From an uncultured Latescibacterota bacterium (GTDB lineage Bacteria; Latescibacterota; UBA2968), in NCBI GenBank assembly GCA_951812755.1, contig OX638329.1, forward strand, positions 5,667,563 to 5,731,562: a DNA stretch of 64,000 nucleotides, given 5' to 3'. The notes below the pieces were generated by a model. That model was given only the letters and a program-made list of their open reading frames with translations, was not told the origin of the DNA and ran no database searches. The position numbers and the translations under genes are program-made. This document shows, piece after piece, positions 63,555 to 64,000 of the stretch. Numbering within the stretch: position 1 is the first letter of the stretch; every line of letters starts with the position of its first letter.

Positions 63555-64000
63555 AAGTGCCTCCTTGGGTTTGGGGTGAGCAAAAAAGAGGGAACATTAT
63601 AACGCCAAATAAAAGGCAAAACAAGCGATTTATAAAGCACACAAAAAGCTGTTGAAAATCGAGATTATTTTAGGTTTTTGCATGCAAAAAATAAGCTCAA
63701 CAGACACAGAATTACATGTATCTCATTTAAAAATAATGTTTTATGGAAAATATATATTTAAAAAACTTATCGAATGGGACGTTCAAAATAAGAATCTCTA
63801 AAATATTATATTAAAGCGTAAGTGGATAGAAATAAAAGAGTTAAAACAACCTTGTCAACGAAAATTTTGTTAAAGTGTGTAACAGGACAAATATTTGGAT
63901 TTATAGAACCTATTGATCTTTGAAAAAATGGCAAGAAAAACCTCTGGATCGCGGCTAAAAACTTGCCGCGATGACGGAGATATGGATAGGATTATACTAT
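63555..64000. other. AT-rich intergenic stretch at window end (446 bases)
   Basis: No gene supported on either strand; the promoter of the small barrel gene should lie near its start. The sequence is strongly AT-rich from ~63600 to ~63940 and ends with a REP-like element (63941-63977). Confidence 0.6.
63941..63977. repeat. REP-like palindromic element
   Basis: cctctggATCGCGGC (to 63955) and GCCGCGATgacgg (from 63965) form a perfect 8-base stem. This matches 29946-29998 and, diverged, 3041-3075, including the trailing gatgacgg. Confidence 0.7.

Noticed and set aside
63555-63940. RNA gene or promoter of a downstream rRNA operon in the final AT-rich stretch
   Set aside because: TTGTCA-type and TATA-like boxes can be found by chance in such AT-rich sequence and no RNA signature is recognisable.

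Overview
The window reads as a chromosomal contig from a Gram-negative, FCB-group-like bacterium with many uncultured relatives. Candidatus Latescibacterota (WS3) is my best guess and Poribacteria the main alternative. The reasons are a SusC/SusD pair, a PorV/PorQ-like outer-membrane protein beside a very large secreted protein with a FlgD-like C-terminal sorting-type domain, DUF1800/DUF1501 pairs, and strong expansion of phytanoyl-CoA dioxygenase (PhyH), sulfatase and mandelate-racemase families. This placement is inference from gene content only. I saw no rRNA, tRNA or CRISPR array.

Layout. 1-7.2 kb: sugar/acid catabolism genes (Gfo/Idh/MocA oxidoreductase cut by the window edge, ThDP enzyme, two enolase-superfamily dehydratase-like proteins, TIM-barrel isomerase, M19 dipeptidase-like protein). 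7.3-15 kb: two uncharacterised enzymes (a 605-residue protein and a transglutaminase-like protein), a PhyH, a uronate-dehydrogenase-like protein, a tandem alpha/beta hydrolase and a PmoA-like (DUF6807) protein. 15-18.6 kb: NUDIX hydrolase, PyrE, Ig-fused periplasmic binding lipoprotein and methyltransferase. 18.7-22.9 kb: SusC/SusD. 23-27.4 kb: fatty-acid desaturase and an orphan RND transporter. 27.5-29.8 kb: small accessory patch (retropepsin-like protease, DUF4145, PIN toxin/antitoxin plus a decayed antitoxin copy).

30.0-46.7 kb is the most striking part: eight PhyH dioxygenases, three cysteine-type sulfatases, an esterase, a cupin, a 3-hydroxyisobutyrate-dehydrogenase-like enzyme and an SDR. 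Most lie on the minus strand with gaps of tens of bases; two sulfatases diverge on the plus strand. It looks like a pathway that desulfates and repeatedly oxidises a small organic substrate. It is interrupted at 34.2-36.3 kb by an antitoxin, a truncated PIN toxin and a DUF262/DUF1524 (GmrSD-like) gene joined by successive 4-base overlaps.

46.8-54.0 kb holds three recent DUF1800 paralogues and one DUF1501 protein, each DUF1800 gene carrying a Met/Gly/Asp repeat tract and a hairpin just before its ribosome binding site. 54.1-63.6 kb is a five-gene outer-membrane cluster (lipoprotein, PorV-like protein, 913-residue secreted protein, TonB receptor, small beta-barrel). The last ~450 bases hold no gene I can support. 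Several palindromic intergenic repeats (REP/MITE-like) are scattered through the window.
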